Part shown: piece by piece, positions 27,479 through 36,726 of the stretch
Numbering within the stretch: the stretch's first letter is position 1
How the letters are laid out: every line of letters begins with the position of its first letter
DNA from: Mesoterricola sediminis
Lineage (GTDB): Bacteria; Acidobacteriota; Holophagae; Holophagales; Holophagaceae
Assembly: GCF_030295425.1 (NCBI RefSeq)
Contig: NZ_AP027081.1
Coordinates: forward strand, 1,612,001 to 1,676,000
DNA length: 64,000 bases
Direction: 5' to 3'
Made by a program: the position numbers and the translations under genes
Notes under the pieces: generated by a model
Told to the model about the DNA's origin: nothing
Seen by the model: only the letters and a program-made list of their open reading frames with translations
The model's database searches: none

Positions 27479-27760
27479 ATGGAACTGCGATTCAAGGTGG
27501 GGGACAGGGTCCGGCTCGCGCCGCAGGCGGTGCTCTATTACGGCGGCGCCCCGGGGTGGGTCCCCGAGGGGCAGGGGGGCGGCACGGCCGGCACCGTGGC
27601 CTTCGCGGGGGAGCGCCCCCACCGGCCCGGGGCCCAGCCCAGGCCCTACTACGTGACCTGGGACAACGGGGCCGGCAACAGCTACCGGGAGGAGGACCTC
27701 GCCGAGGCCGAACCGCCCCGGGAGGGTCCCACCAACATCCTGCCCTTCGGGCGGGGCTGA
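27479..27760 (+). CDS. Small SH3-like hypothetical protein
   Basis: A 93-residue protein of unknown function. It reads as a small beta barrel: FKVGDRVRLAPQA, then GTAGTVAF, PYYVTWDNGAGNSYREEDL. The 'GDRVRL ... G TVAF ... YYVTWDNG ... Y E DL' spacing is that of KOW/SH3-type or Mib/Herc2-like binding modules. The start is 9 bases after the kinase stop with a GGATGG site. No partner can be named. Confidence 0.6.
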   Translation: MELRFKVGDRVRLAPQAVLYYGGAPGWVPEGQGGGTAGTVAFAGERPHRPGAQPRPYYVTWDNGAGNSYREEDLAEAEPPREGPTNILPFGRG

Positions 27761-27824
27761 CCCGAATTTCAGCGGGCATGCGGGCGCCTCTTCGGGTATG
27801 GTCTAGGCCATCCTGAGGCCTTCC

Positions 27825-28991
27825 ATGTTCGAGCCGGTGGTCACCGAACTGCGGAAATTCGTCGCCCCCGAATTCCTCTTCGGCCTGGATGCCCGTTTGC
27901 AAGTGGGACGCTACGCCCGCACCCTGGGGGCGGGCCGGGCCCTGCTGGTCTCGGACCCGGGCGTGGCGGCCGCGGGCTGGACCGCCGAGGCGGCCGACCT
28001 CCTGGAGGCGGAGGGCCTCGAGGTCGCGACCTTCCTGGACATCAGCCCCAACCCCCGGGACCACCAGGTCATGGCCGGGGTGGAGCGCTACCACGCGACC
28101 CAGAGCGACCTCATCGTCGCCGTGGGCGGCGGGAGCCCCATGGACTGCGCCAAGGGCATCGGCATCGTCGTGGCCAACGGGGGGAGCGTGCTGGACTACG
28201 AGGGCGTGGACCGCGTCCGGGTGCCCATGCCGCCCCTGATCTGCGTGCCGACCACGGCGGGCTCCTCGGCGGACGTGTCGCAGTTCGCCATCATCACCGA
28301 CGTGGCCGAGAAGGTGAAGATCGCCATCATCAGCAAGGCGGTCGTGCCCGACGTGGCCCTCATCGATCCCCGGACCCTGGTGACGCTGGATCCCTACCTG
28401 ACGGCCTGCACGGGCATGGACGCGCTGGTGCACGCCATCGAGGCCTTCGTGTCCAACGCCCACTCGCCCATCACCGACGTGCACGCCGCCGAGGCGATCC
28501 GGCTCGTGGCGGCCCACCTCCGCGCCTCGTCGGAGCGGCCCGGGGACCTGGAACTCCGGACCCGGGTCATGCAGGCCAGCCTCCAGGCCGGTCTCGCCTT
28601 CTCCAACGCGAGCCTGGGCGCGGTCCACGCCATGGCCCACAGCCTGGGCGGGTACCGGGACCTCCCCCACGGCGAGTGCAACGCCCTCCTCCTGGCCCCG
28701 GTGGTCGCCTTCAACTTCCCCGCGGCGCCGGAGCGCTACCGCCGGGTGGCGGAGCTGGTGGGCTGCCCCGGGGCCGACGGGCCCGACCCGTCCGTGCGCG
28801 AGGCGCTGGTGCGCCACCTGCTGGACCTGCGCACCGCCTGCGGCATCCGGGGCGGGCTCGCGGAGCGGGGGGTGGGCGTCGCGGACACGGCCCGGCTCGC
28901 CGCCAAGGCCATCGAGGATCCCTGCAATGCGACCAACCCGAGGCCCCCCGCCCAGGGGGACCTGGAGACGGTCTTCCGGGAGGCGCTGTAG
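27825..28991 (+). CDS. ercA: ErcA-like regulatory alcohol dehydrogenase homologue
   Basis: A 388-residue iron-containing (type III) alcohol-dehydrogenase family protein. The nucleotide motif VAVGGGSPMDCAKGIGIV and the metal-site segments TACTGMDALVHAIEAF and HAMAHSLGGYRDLPHGECNALLL are intact. Its N-terminus (ELRKFVAPEFLFG) and PTTAGSSADVSQFAII closely follow ErcA, a regulatory homologue in Pseudomonas encoded with the kinase ErcS and involved in control of ethanol oxidation. The gene ends directly against the next gene (TAG, then ATG), a PAS-containing kinase, which matches the ercA-ercS pairing. Whether it has enzymatic activity is unknown. Confidence 0.82.
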   Translation: MFEPVVTELRKFVAPEFLFGLDARLQVGRYARTLGAGRALLVSDPGVAAAGWTAEAADLLEAEGLEVATFLDISPNPRDHQVMAGVERYHATQSDLIVAVGGGSPMDCAKGIGIVVANGGSVLDYEGVDRVRVPMPPLICVPTTAGSSADVSQFAIITDVAEKVKIAIISKAVVPDVALIDPRTLVTLDPYLTACTGMDALVHAIEAFVSNAHSPITDVHAAEAIRLVAAHLRASSERPGDLELRTRVMQASLQAGLAFSNASLGAVHAMAHSLGGYRDLPHGECNALLLAPVVAFNFPAAPERYRRVAELVGCPGADGPDPSVREALVRHLLDLRTACGIRGGLAERGVGVADTARLAAKAIEDPCNATNPRPPAQGDLETVFREAL

Positions 28992-30644
28992 ATGGCCGGA
29001 CGCCGCGACTGGAACGAGATGCGGGACCGGATCATCGGCCTCGGCGAGGACTCGGCCCGGAAGAGCTTCTACCCGGAACTGCAGCAGCGCCTCCGCCAGC
29101 TCGAGGAGACCCGGGAGCGCCTCCGCGCGTCCGAGGCCAACCTGGTGGCCGTGTTCAACAGCATCCACGACGGCATCGTCATCCACGACAAGGCGGGGCG
29201 CTTCCTCGAGGCGAACCGGGCGGCGGAGGCCCTGTTCGGGCTCCCGCGGGAAGCGCTCCTGGCCAGCACGGTCCTGGACCTCACGTACATCCCCGCCGGG
29301 CGGGAGGAGGTCCGGGCCCAGCTCGAGGGTCACTGGGCCCAGGTGGCGGCCCGCGGGTTCCACGTCCTCGAGTGGCAGCTGCTCCGGCCCGACGCCGAGG
29401 GGCCCCTGGACGTGGAAGTGACCCTGAGACCCGCCCACTGGTACGGGGAAGAGGCCCTCGTGGCGGTGGTCCGCGACATCACCCAGCGCAAGCAGGCCGA
29501 GCAGGACCTCCGCCAGGCCCAGAAGCTGGAGTCCCTGGGCCAGCTCGCCGGCGGCGTCGCCCACGACACCAACAACATGCTGGGGGTCATCATCGGCTAT
29601 TCGGACATCCTCCTGGAGAACGCCGCCATCCAGGATCCGGTGGCCCGGGCCCAGCTGGGGATGATCCGCCAGGCCGCGCTCCATTCCAGCGAGCTCACCC
29701 GGCAGCTGCTGGCCTTCGCCCGGAAGCAGACCATCCAGCCCCGCCGGGAGGACCTGAACCTCCTTCTGGACGAGCTCCAGCGCATGCTGCGCCGCCTCAT
29801 CGGCGAGGACCGGTCCCTGGTGTGGAAGCCCGCCTCCACCCTCTGGAACGTGTGGGTGGACCCCTCCCAGGTGAACCAGGTCCTCGTGAACCTCGTGGTC
29901 AACGCCCGGGACGCCACCCGCCAGGGCGGCGTGATCACCCTGGCCACCTGCAACCAGACCGTGGACCCCGCCTACGCCCGGGCCCACCCGGACGCGATCC
30001 CCGGCGACTACGTCGTGGTAGGCGTCACCGACAACGGGGCCGGGATGCCGCCGGAGGTCCTGGACCGGATCTTCGAGCCGTTCTTCACCACCAAGGAGGT
30101 GGGGCAGGGCACCGGGCTCGGCCTGGCCATGGTCTACGGCATCGTGCGCCAGAACGGGGGCTTCATCACGGTCTACAGCGCGCCCGGGGCGGGCACGACG
30201 TTCCGGCTTCACCTGCCGCGGTTCCGGGATCCGGCCGCCGACGCCGGGCAGGAAGCCCCGGCCGCGCCGCCGCGGGGGGGGACGGAGACGATCCTCCTGG
30301 TGGAGGACGAGGAGGCCCTCCTGGCCCTGGGCCGCACGATGCTGGAGGAGGCCGGCTACCGCGTCCTGGCCGTGCCCGCGCCCGAGGCCGCGCTGGTCCT
30401 GGCCGCCACGGAAGCGGGGCAGGTGCACCTCCTGGCCACGGACATGATCATGCCGGGCATGGGCGGGGTGGCCCTCTACCAGCGCGTGCGGGCGATGAGG
30501 CCCGGCATCCGCGCCCTCTTCATGTCGGGCTACCCCGGCGGCGCCACCTCCGCCCAGGGCGTGCTCGATCCGGGCCTGCCCTTCCTCCAGAAGCCGTTCA
30601 CCCGGGAGGAGCTCCTGCGGAAGGTGCGGGACGTGCTGGACTGA
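28992..30644 (+). CDS. Hybrid sensor kinase (PAS-HisKA-HATPase-REC), ErcS-like
   Basis: A 550-residue soluble kinase with no membrane helix. Residues 1-45 contain [35 protein letters not shown], a helix typical of kinases paired with ErcA. A PAS domain covers about 45-165. The HisKA phosphoacceptor is [19 protein letters not shown] (about residue 190; the usual F of HDFNN is T here). The HATPase has [21 protein letters not shown] and [14 protein letters not shown]-terminal receiver (about 433-550) has Asp in [13 protein letters not shown] and Lys in FLQKPFT. It starts right after the ercA stop codon, so the two proteins probably work together in sensing. Confidence 0.88.
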   Translation: MAGRRDWNEMRDRIIGLGEDSARKSFYPELQQRLRQLEETRERLRASEANLVAVFNSIHDGIVIHDKAGRFLEANRAAEALFGLPREALLASTVLDLTYIPAGREEVRAQLEGHWAQVAARGFHVLEWQLLRPDAEGPLDVEVTLRPAHWYGEEALVAVVRDITQRKQAEQDLRQAQKLESLGQLAGGVAHDTNNMLGVIIGYSDILLENAAIQDPVARAQLGMIRQAALHSSELTRQLLAFARKQTIQPRREDLNLLLDELQRMLRRLIGEDRSLVWKPASTLWNVWVDPSQVNQVLVNLVVNARDATRQGGVITLATCNQTVDPAYARAHPDAIPGDYVVVGVTDNGAGMPPEVLDRIFEPFFTTKEVGQGTGLGLAMVYGIVRQNGGFITVYSAPGAGTTFRLHLPRFRDPAADAGQEAPAAPPRGGTETILLVEDEEALLALGRTMLEEAGYRVLAVPAPEAALVLAATEAGQVHLLATDMIMPGMGGVALYQRVRAMRPGIRALFMSGYPGGATSAQGVLDPGLPFLQKPFTREELLRKVRDVLD

Positions 30645-30646
30645 GG

Positions 30647-31141
30647 TCAGGACTCCAGGGCCTCGAGGCAGGCCGCGGCGGCCTCCCACTGGCGCTCCGA
30701 GAACACGGGGATCCCCGCCGCGCGGAGGCGCGCGGCGGCGACGCCCTGGCCCGGGACCCGGACGCCGGAGAAGGCGCCGTCGTGGATGGCGGCGGATCCG
30801 CAGCTCGGGCTGCCCTCCTTGAGCACGGCCAGGACCGCGCCCCCGGCCCGGGCCAGGTCCAGGGTGGCGGCGGCCCCCGCCAGGAAGGGGGCCGTGAGGT
30901 CCCGGCCGGCGGGGTCCAGGATCCGGGCCCGGCCCGCCAGCACCTCGCCGCCGTCCGCGCCGCCGGCGATTTCGGCGGGAGGGCGGGGCACCGGGAGACC
31001 GCCGGCCACCTCCGGGCAGCACGGGAGGACCCGGCCCTCCCGGAGCCAGCGCGCCAGGACCGGGTGGGTGGGCTCGAAGGCCCCGCCGTCGTAGCGCACC
31101 GGCTCGCCCAGGAGGCAGCTGCTGACGAGGACCCGCTTCAT
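30647..31141 (-). CDS. DUF523 family protein
   Basis: A 164-residue cytoplasmic protein with the family marks SSCLLGEPVRYDG at the N-terminus, LPCCPEVAGGL near residue 45 and VLKEGSPSCGSAAIHDG near residue 112. The conserved cysteines suggest iron-sulfur or metal binding. Members belong to the DUF523 group, whose role is not settled. The start overlaps the 3' end of the leftward membrane-protein gene by 4 bases, and its stop is 2 bases from the convergent kinase stop. Confidence 0.85.
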   Translation of the reverse strand: MKRVLVSSCLLGEPVRYDGGAFEPTHPVLARWLREGRVLPCCPEVAGGLPVPRPPAEIAGGADGGEVLAGRARILDPAGRDLTAPFLAGAAATLDLARAGGAVLAVLKEGSPSCGSAAIHDGAFSGVRVPGQGVAAARLRAAGIPVFSERQWEAAAACLEALES

Positions 31142-32604
31142 GGCGCGACCGGGACCGGCTTGCGGCCCAGCCAGACGGCACGGCCCACGGGGGCCCACTG
31201 CAGGTCCGGGAAGAGGAACCTGGGGTTGTAGGCGCACACGTAGGCCAGGCGATCGGCGGGCCCCATGCGGGCGATCCAGGGCCGCCAGACCGTGGGATCG
31301 TCGTAGGCGGCGACGGCGCGCCGGTACACGGCCAGGTCCGCGTCGGGCATGAGGGTCGGCTCGAAGCCCAGCACGTAGCGCCAGCGGGCGTGGGGATTGC
31401 GGTAGTAGGTGTCGTAGAACACCGCCATGTTGGCGGCGTAGATCACGCCGCCGTCGCCGGGCAGCCAGCCCTGCAGTTCGGGGCGGTCCGCGGCGATGGA
31501 GTTGGCGTGGGTGCGTTCGGCCCAGCGTCGGGGATCCGCCGAGGTGACGAGGAGGATGGCCGCCAGGCCCGCGCCCAGGGCCAGGACCAGCCGGCGCCCC
31601 GGAGCCCGTTCTCCCAGGGCGGCCAGGGCCGGTTCCAGTTGGCGGGCCAGCCAGAGGGCGGTGGCGGGCAGGCCCCAGTCCAGCCAAAAGCGCGACACCT
31701 TGAGACCCAGGAGCCAGCCGCCGAGGGCGAGCAGGAAGATCGGATCGCCCAGGCGGGCGCCCTCCTCCCCCCGCTCCACGGCCCAGAGCAGGGTGACGAG
31801 GAGGAGGCAACCCACCAGCCCGCTCCCCAGGGAGGGCCCAAGCTCGGCGGCCACCAGGCCGCCCTGGCCCAGGGGCCCCAGGGCATGGCCCAGGTGGATG
31901 AGTTCCCCCGCCAGGAAGGTCACCGGGTGGCCCGTCGCGAGGGCCGCGGCGGCGCAGCCGGCCATCCAGGCCAAGGCCAGGCGCCCCGCCTCCCAGCGGC
32001 GGTTGGCGGCGAGGAAGGCGAGGGGGATGAGGGCCAGCAGATACCAGCTGCCATGGAGGAGGGCCGCGACCCCGAACACCAGGGGCGTACCGAGCCACCG
32101 CGCCCAGGGGCCGGGCCGGGTCTCCCGGGTCCAGAGACTCAGGAGGACCAGCAGGCCGGCCATGGCCACGAGCAGGGGCCGGCCCAGCATCAGCCGCATC
32201 TGCCCGCCGCCGGCGATCCAGAGGAGCACCCAGGCGCAGACCCAGGCTTCGGGCACCCGCATCCAGGGCAGGGGCGCGAGCAGCACGAGGGCGGCCAGGC
32301 CCACCACGGAGAGGACGACCAGCCCATGGGCATCCAGCCCGAACCCGGCGTGGCAGGCCCGCAGGAGGGCGTGCCACGCCTGGTGCTGGTCGACGAGGAT
32401 GCCCGGCCGGAGCACCAGGATCTCGGTCCAGGGGCGGCCATCCACGGCCTGGGCGGCGTGCCGGAGGGCGTCGTCGGTGGGGTGGTAGCCGGTGGCCGCG
32501 AGGACCAGCGGCAGGGCCAGGAGGGCCAGGACCACGAGGAGCCCGGTGAGGCGCGCGGCGTGGCGCCGGAGGGCGCCGGCCAGGGTGGGGTCGGGGGCGT
32601 TCAT
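31138..32604 (-). CDS. Polytopic membrane protein, glycosyltransferase-like layout
   Basis: A 488-residue protein with about ten to eleven hydrophobic helices (first about 18-36) and a C-terminal soluble tail of about 130 residues. The first loop (about 38-75) has ATGYHPTDDALRHAAQAVDGRPWTE, an acidic loop after helix 1 as in GT-C membrane glycosyltransferases, but I cannot confirm the family. It overlaps DUF523 by 4 bases and the upstream paralogue by 4 bases, giving a leftward three-gene operon. Compared with the upstream paralogue, helices in the middle (ALAWMAGCAAA, DPIFLLALGGWLLGLKVSRFWLDWG, RRLVLALGAGLAAILL) line up well. Confidence 0.62.
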   Translation of the reverse strand: MNAPDPTLAGALRRHAARLTGLLVVLALLALPLVLAATGYHPTDDALRHAAQAVDGRPWTEILVLRPGILVDQHQAWHALLRACHAGFGLDAHGLVVLSVVGLAALVLLAPLPWMRVPEAWVCAWVLLWIAGGGQMRLMLGRPLLVAMAGLLVLLSLWTRETRPGPWARWLGTPLVFGVAALLHGSWYLLALIPLAFLAANRRWEAGRLALAWMAGCAAAALATGHPVTFLAGELIHLGHALGPLGQGGLVAAELGPSLGSGLVGCLLLVTLLWAVERGEEGARLGDPIFLLALGGWLLGLKVSRFWLDWGLPATALWLARQLEPALAALGERAPGRRLVLALGAGLAAILLVTSADPRRWAERTHANSIAADRPELQGWLPGDGGVIYAANMAVFYDTYYRNPHARWRYVLGFEPTLMPDADLAVYRRAVAAYDDPTVWRPWIARMGPADRLAYVCAYNPRFLFPDLQWAPVGRAVWLGRKPVPVAP

Positions 32605-33572
32605 CGGGTTCCTCCCCGGGCGGCGCCCGGCAGGGGCCTGGGGTTCCAGCGGCCCCCGGGATTGGCGGTGAAGAAGAGGAGGGCTGCAACGGCCAGGAAG
32701 ACCGCCAGCACCAGCCGGCGGCGCGGAGCCCGCGCCCCCAGGCGCTGGAAGGCCGGTTCAAGCTCTAAGGCCAGCCACAGGGCCGCGATGGGGTAGCCGG
32801 CCGCCAGCCAGAGCCCCGGGGCGCGCAACCCCGCGAACCACGTGCCGGCCGCCAGGAGGAAGGCGGGATCCTCCGCCAGCGACCGGCCACGGCCCTGGGC
32901 CGCACGGAGGAGGGCGCAGCCGAGGACGGCCAGCGCCGCCGGGCCCGGGTGGGACGGCGCGAAGGCCTCGCCCAGGCCCGTGAAGGGCCAGGGGGCGCCG
33001 GGGCGCAGGAGGGGCTCGCCGAGGAAGGGCAGGACGGCGCCCGTGAGGGCCATGGCCCCGGCGGTGCCAGCCGCCCAGGCCAGGGCCAGGTGGCCCGCCT
33101 CCCGGGCGCGGCCCGCGGCGAGGGTGGCGGCCGGGAGCAGGAGGAGCAGGGCGCCGCCCCCCCGGGCCCAGCCCGCCAGGCCCATGGCCAGCGCGGTGAG
33201 GGCCCAGCGCAGGCCGGGGCGGGACACCGGCCTGCGCCAGGCGATCGTCGTGGCCAGGAGCACGGCGACGGAGAGCAGGAGGGGCTGGCCCTGCATGGAC
33301 CAGCCCTGGGCGCCCTCCAGGCCCCACAGGAGCAGCCAGCTCGCGAGCCAGGCCTCGGGCGCCGCCAGCCAGGCCAGGGGCGCCCCCAGGACGGCCACAT
33401 GAAGGGCTGGACCCAGCCAGGCGGCGCGCTGGCCGGGGCCGGCCGGGGCCGGAAAGCCGCCGAGCCAGAGCAGGGCCGGCATGGCCAGGATGGCCGCGCC
33501 CGCGATCCAGGGGATCGCCTGGCCTATGGGGTTTTTTACAGGCGAGGGTGAGGCATCCGTAGGTTGAACCAT
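32601..33572 (-). CDS. Polytopic membrane protein, short paralogue of the next gene
   Basis: A 323-residue protein with about nine hydrophobic helices. Segments such as HLALAWAAGTAGA, DPAFLLAAGTWFAGLRAPGLWLAAGYPIAALWLALELEPAF and RRRLVLAVFLAVAALLFFTANPGGRW correspond in order to parts of the 488-residue protein encoded next. It stops just after the last helix, so it lacks the long soluble C-terminus, and the acidic loop after helix 1 is also missing. It looks like a tandem duplicate that lost catalytic or binding parts. It is the first gene of the leftward operon; its start region faces the acyl-CoA dehydrogenase gene across 149 bases. Confidence 0.6.
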   Translation of the reverse strand: MVQPTDASPSPVKNPIGQAIPWIAGAAILAMPALLWLGGFPAPAGPGQRAAWLGPALHVAVLGAPLAWLAAPEAWLASWLLLWGLEGAQGWSMQGQPLLLSVAVLLATTIAWRRPVSRPGLRWALTALAMGLAGWARGGGALLLLLPAATLAAGRAREAGHLALAWAAGTAGAMALTGAVLPFLGEPLLRPGAPWPFTGLGEAFAPSHPGPAALAVLGCALLRAAQGRGRSLAEDPAFLLAAGTWFAGLRAPGLWLAAGYPIAALWLALELEPAFQRLGARAPRRRLVLAVFLAVAALLFFTANPGGRWNPRPLPGAARGGTR

Positions 33573-33721
33573 CTTTTTCCGATCTTGTTCATGGTACTAT
33601 GCCTTAACCAATAGGACATTCATCATGCCGATCCAGGGGGCGACAACGCGCATGAGACACCCGGCATTCATGCTTCCACACCTCGCGCCGGCGCGCCGGC
33701 CCGGATGGAACGGGAGGCGCC

Positions 33722-34843
33722 ATGGATGAAGAGCTGGTCCTCTTCCGGGACGCCGTCGCCAAGTTCATCCACAAGACCTTCGTTCCCTGCCAGGAGCGCT
33801 GGCGGGCGCAGCACCATCCCGACCCGGACGCCTGGCGCAAGGCCGGCGAGGCGGGTCTCCTCCTGGTGGACCTGCCGGAAGCCAGCGGGGGCGGCGGCGG
33901 GACCTTCCGCCACGAGGCCGTCGTCATCGAGGAACTGGCCCGGGCCTCCGTGAACTTCGCCAACTACATCCAGGACGGCGTGGCCCACTACCTCCACCAG
34001 TACGGCAGCGCCGAGCAGCAGGCGCGTTGGCTGCCCGATCTGGCCAGCGGCGCCCGGGTGGGGGCCATCGCCCTCACGGAACCCGGGGGCGGCTCGGACC
34101 TGCAGGGCCTGGCCACCTCCGCCCGCCGGGATGGGGACCAGTACGTCCTCAACGGGTCGAAGACGTTCATCACCAACGGCACGCTGATGAACCTCCTCGT
34201 GGTGGCCGTGCGGACGGATCCCGCCGTGCCCGCCCTGCGGGGCATCTCCCTCCTGGTCTTCGAAACGGACGGCCTGCCCGGCTTCCACAAGGGCCGCCCC
34301 CTGGAGAAGGTGGGCATGAACGGCCAGGACACCTGCGAGGCCTTCTTCGACGAGGTGCGCGTGCCCGCGTCGAGCCTGCTGGGCCCCCGGGAGGGCCAGG
34401 GTTTCGCCCAGATCATGGATCGCATGGTGTACGAGCGCCTCGCCATCGCGGTGGGGGCCGCGGCCGCCATGGAGCGAGCCATCGAACTGACTTCCGAGTA
34501 TGTGAAGGAGCGGGGGGCCTACGGCGGCACCCTCATGGACCTGCAGAACACCCGGATGGTCCTGGCCGAGTGCGCCACCCGCGCCAAGCTCGGCCGCGTC
34601 TTCGTGGACGGCTGCATCGACCGCTACGTGGCGGGGAGGCTGGACCCGGTCACCGCGGCCCAGGCCAAGTACTGGCTCACGGAGAGCGAGTGCCTCGTCG
34701 CCGACGCCTGCGTCCAGCTCCACGGCGGATACGGCTACATGACCGAGTACGAGATCGCCCGCATCTGGGCCGACAGCCGGGTCCACCGGATCTACGGCGG
34801 GGCCAACGAGATCCTGAAGGAGATGATCGCGTGGTCCTTGTGA
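33722..34843 (+). CDS. Acyl-CoA dehydrogenase-like flavoenzyme (putative carrier-protein-bound substrate)
   Basis: A 373-residue protein with the full acyl-CoA dehydrogenase fold: FAD/substrate loop ALTEPGGGSDLQGL near residue 118, KTFITNG near 150, and the C-terminal FAD segment QLHGGYGYMTEYEIARIWADSRVHRIYGGANEI. The common catalytic Glu of the C-terminal YEG(T/A)N motif is Gly here (YGGAN); as in long-chain and isovaleryl-CoA dehydrogenases the base may instead be the Glu in MVYERLAIA. The next gene, an adenylation-carrier protein, overlaps it by 13 bases. Homologues in such settings oxidise aminoacyl groups tethered to carrier proteins (for example prolyl-carrier oxidation in pyrrole pathways), so a tethered substrate is plausible. 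Confidence 0.85.
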   Translation: MDEELVLFRDAVAKFIHKTFVPCQERWRAQHHPDPDAWRKAGEAGLLLVDLPEASGGGGGTFRHEAVVIEELARASVNFANYIQDGVAHYLHQYGSAEQQARWLPDLASGARVGAIALTEPGGGSDLQGLATSARRDGDQYVLNGSKTFITNGTLMNLLVVAVRTDPAVPALRGISLLVFETDGLPGFHKGRPLEKVGMNGQDTCEAFFDEVRVPASSLLGPREGQGFAQIMDRMVYERLAIAVGAAAAMERAIELTSEYVKERGAYGGTLMDLQNTRMVLAECATRAKLGRVFVDGCIDRYVAGRLDPVTAAQAKYWLTESECLVADACVQLHGGYGYMTEYEIARIWADSRVHRIYGGANEILKEMIAWSL

Positions 34844-36711
34844 AGACCTCCCTGGCCGCCTTCAACGACACCGCCGCCGACTGGCCTTCGGACCGCACCA
34901 TCGTGGACCTCTTCGAGGCCGCGGCGGCCGCGGATCCGGGGGCCGAGGCCATCCGCGCCGGGGAGCGCGCCCTGACCTTCGGCGAGCTCAACGCCCGCGC
35001 CAACCAGATCGCGTGGCAGCTCAAGTCGCTGGGAGCGAGGCCGGAGCGCGCCGTGGCCCTGAAGATGGAGCACTCCATCGAGGTGGTGTGCGCGATCCTG
35101 GGCATCCTGAAGTCCGGGTCGGCCTATGTCCCCATCGACCCCTCCAATCCGGCCCGCCGCGTGGAGGCCATCCTGGCCCGGATCGCGGAGACCCATCCCG
35201 GCGAGACCCCCCTGCTCGTGGCCGGGCAGGGCCAGGCCGCGGACCTGCCCAAGGGCCTGGCCCGGGTCGTGACCGTGTCGCCGGGCCTGCGCGGCCTGGA
35301 CCTCTTCCGCCGGGAGAACCCGGCCCGCGCGGCGGGCCCGGAGAACCTGGCCTACGTCATCTACACCTCCGGCTCCACCGGCGAGCCCAAGGGCGTGATG
35401 ATCGAGCACCGCAGCCTCGTGAACTACATCTGGTGGGCGAAGCGCTCCTACGTGCCCGCCAAGGGCATGGCCTGGCCCCTGTTCTCGTCCCTCGCCTTCG
35501 ACCTGACCGTGACGACGGTCTTCACGCCGCTGGTGTCGGAAGGGCGCATCCTCGTCTACCACGACGCGGGCTGGTCCCACGGGACCCTCCTCCTCAAGGT
35601 GATCGAGGACCGCGCGGTGAACATCATGAAGCTCACCCCGGCCCACCTGGCGCTGGTCAAGGACATGGACCTGGCCGCCCTGGACCTGCGCGTCCTCGTG
35701 GTGGGCGGCGAGGACCTGAAGGCCGGGCTCGCCCGGGAGATCCTCGCCAAGGCCGGTCCCGGCGTGGCCATCTACAACGAGTACGGCCCCACCGAGGCCA
35801 CCGTCGGGTGCATGATCCACCGCTACGACCCCGAGCTCGACACCGGCGTCTCCGTGCCCATCGGGACCCCCGCGGCGAACATGGCGGTCCTGCCCCTGGA
35901 CGAGGCCTACCGGCCCGCGGGGCCCGGCGGGCAGGGCCAGCTCTTCCTGGCCGGGCCCGGCCTGGCCCGGGGCTACCTCAACCGGCCCGACCTCACCGCC
36001 CAGCGCTTCCTCGAGATCCCCGATCCCCGCGAAGGCCGGGAGGGGGAGCGCCTCCGCGTCTACGCCACCGGGGACCTGGCCCGCTGGGGCGAGGACGGGC
36101 GGCTCGTGTTCCTGGGGCGCGCCGACGCCCAGGTGAAGATCGGCGGGGCCCGCATCGAACTGGGCGAGATCGAGGCCCGCCTCCAGCAGCACCCGGCGGT
36201 CCGCCGCTGCGCCGTCGCGGTGGTCCGGCAGCCGGGCGCCGCCCCCGAGGACGGGGACGCCAATCGCCTGGCGGCCTACTACGAAGCGGAGACCCCCCTT
36301 GCCGCCGGGGAGCTGCGGGCCTTCCTGGCCGAAACCCTGCCGGCCTTCATGCTGCCGGCCCACTACCTCCACCTGGACCGCCTGCCCCTCACCACCAACG
36401 GCAAGCTGGACCAGGCCGCCCTTCCGGCCCCCGGCACGGACCGGCCCGAGGTCTCCGCCGGGTTCGTGGAACAGGCCAGCGAGACCGAGGCGCAGATCGC
36501 CGCCATCTGGAAGGACGCCCTCCGCCTCACCCAGATCGGCGTGCGCGACGACTTCTTCGAGCTGGGGGGGAAGTCCCTCCCGGCAATCCGCATCCTCATG
36601 CAGATCAACAAGCTGTTCGGAATCGAGGTGCCCGTGGCCGCCTTCTTCGCGCACCCGACGGTGGCGGAGCTGGCTGAACTGGTCGACCGGCTCCGGGCCG
36701 GCAAGGACTGA
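34831..36711 (+). CDS. Stand-alone NRPS adenylation-carrier protein (A-PCP), Asn/Asp-like
   Basis: A 626-residue NRPS-like protein. The adenylation domain (about 15-520) shows AYVIYTSGSTGEPKGVMIEH, NEYGPTEATVG, YATGDLARWGEDG and LTTNGKLDQ. The carrier domain (about 540-620) has DDFFELGGKSLPAIR with the phosphopantetheine Ser. Reading the ten specificity positions by alignment to GrsA gives D-L-T-K-V-G-E-V-G-K, which differs at one position from the Asn code and is also close to the Asp code. There is no condensation, thioesterase or reductase domain. The start is GTG 34831, with AAGGAG 8 bases upstream inside the dehydrogenase gene; GTG 34840 is the alternative. A PPTase two genes downstream would activate it. 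Confidence 0.88.
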   Translation: MVLVKTSLAAFNDTAADWPSDRTIVDLFEAAAAADPGAEAIRAGERALTFGELNARANQIAWQLKSLGARPERAVALKMEHSIEVVCAILGILKSGSAYVPIDPSNPARRVEAILARIAETHPGETPLLVAGQGQAADLPKGLARVVTVSPGLRGLDLFRRENPARAAGPENLAYVIYTSGSTGEPKGVMIEHRSLVNYIWWAKRSYVPAKGMAWPLFSSLAFDLTVTTVFTPLVSEGRILVYHDAGWSHGTLLLKVIEDRAVNIMKLTPAHLALVKDMDLAALDLRVLVVGGEDLKAGLAREILAKAGPGVAIYNEYGPTEATVGCMIHRYDPELDTGVSVPIGTPAANMAVLPLDEAYRPAGPGGQGQLFLAGPGLARGYLNRPDLTAQRFLEIPDPREGREGERLRVYATGDLARWGEDGRLVFLGRADAQVKIGGARIELGEIEARLQQHPAVRRCAVAVVRQPGAAPEDGDANRLAAYYEAETPLAAGELRAFLAETLPAFMLPAHYLHLDRLPLTTNGKLDQAALPAPGTDRPEVSAGFVEQASETEAQIAAIWKDALRLTQIGVRDDFFELGGKSLPAIRILMQINKLFGIEVPVAAFFAHPTVAELAELVDRLRAGKD

Positions 36712-36726
36712 AACCCAGGAGCGCGC

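Noticed and set aside
27492-31181. A long open frame (about 1229 codons) on the - strand opposite the ErcA/kinase genes
   Set aside because: It is antisense to two well-supported genes, and its product is low-complexity with no domain.
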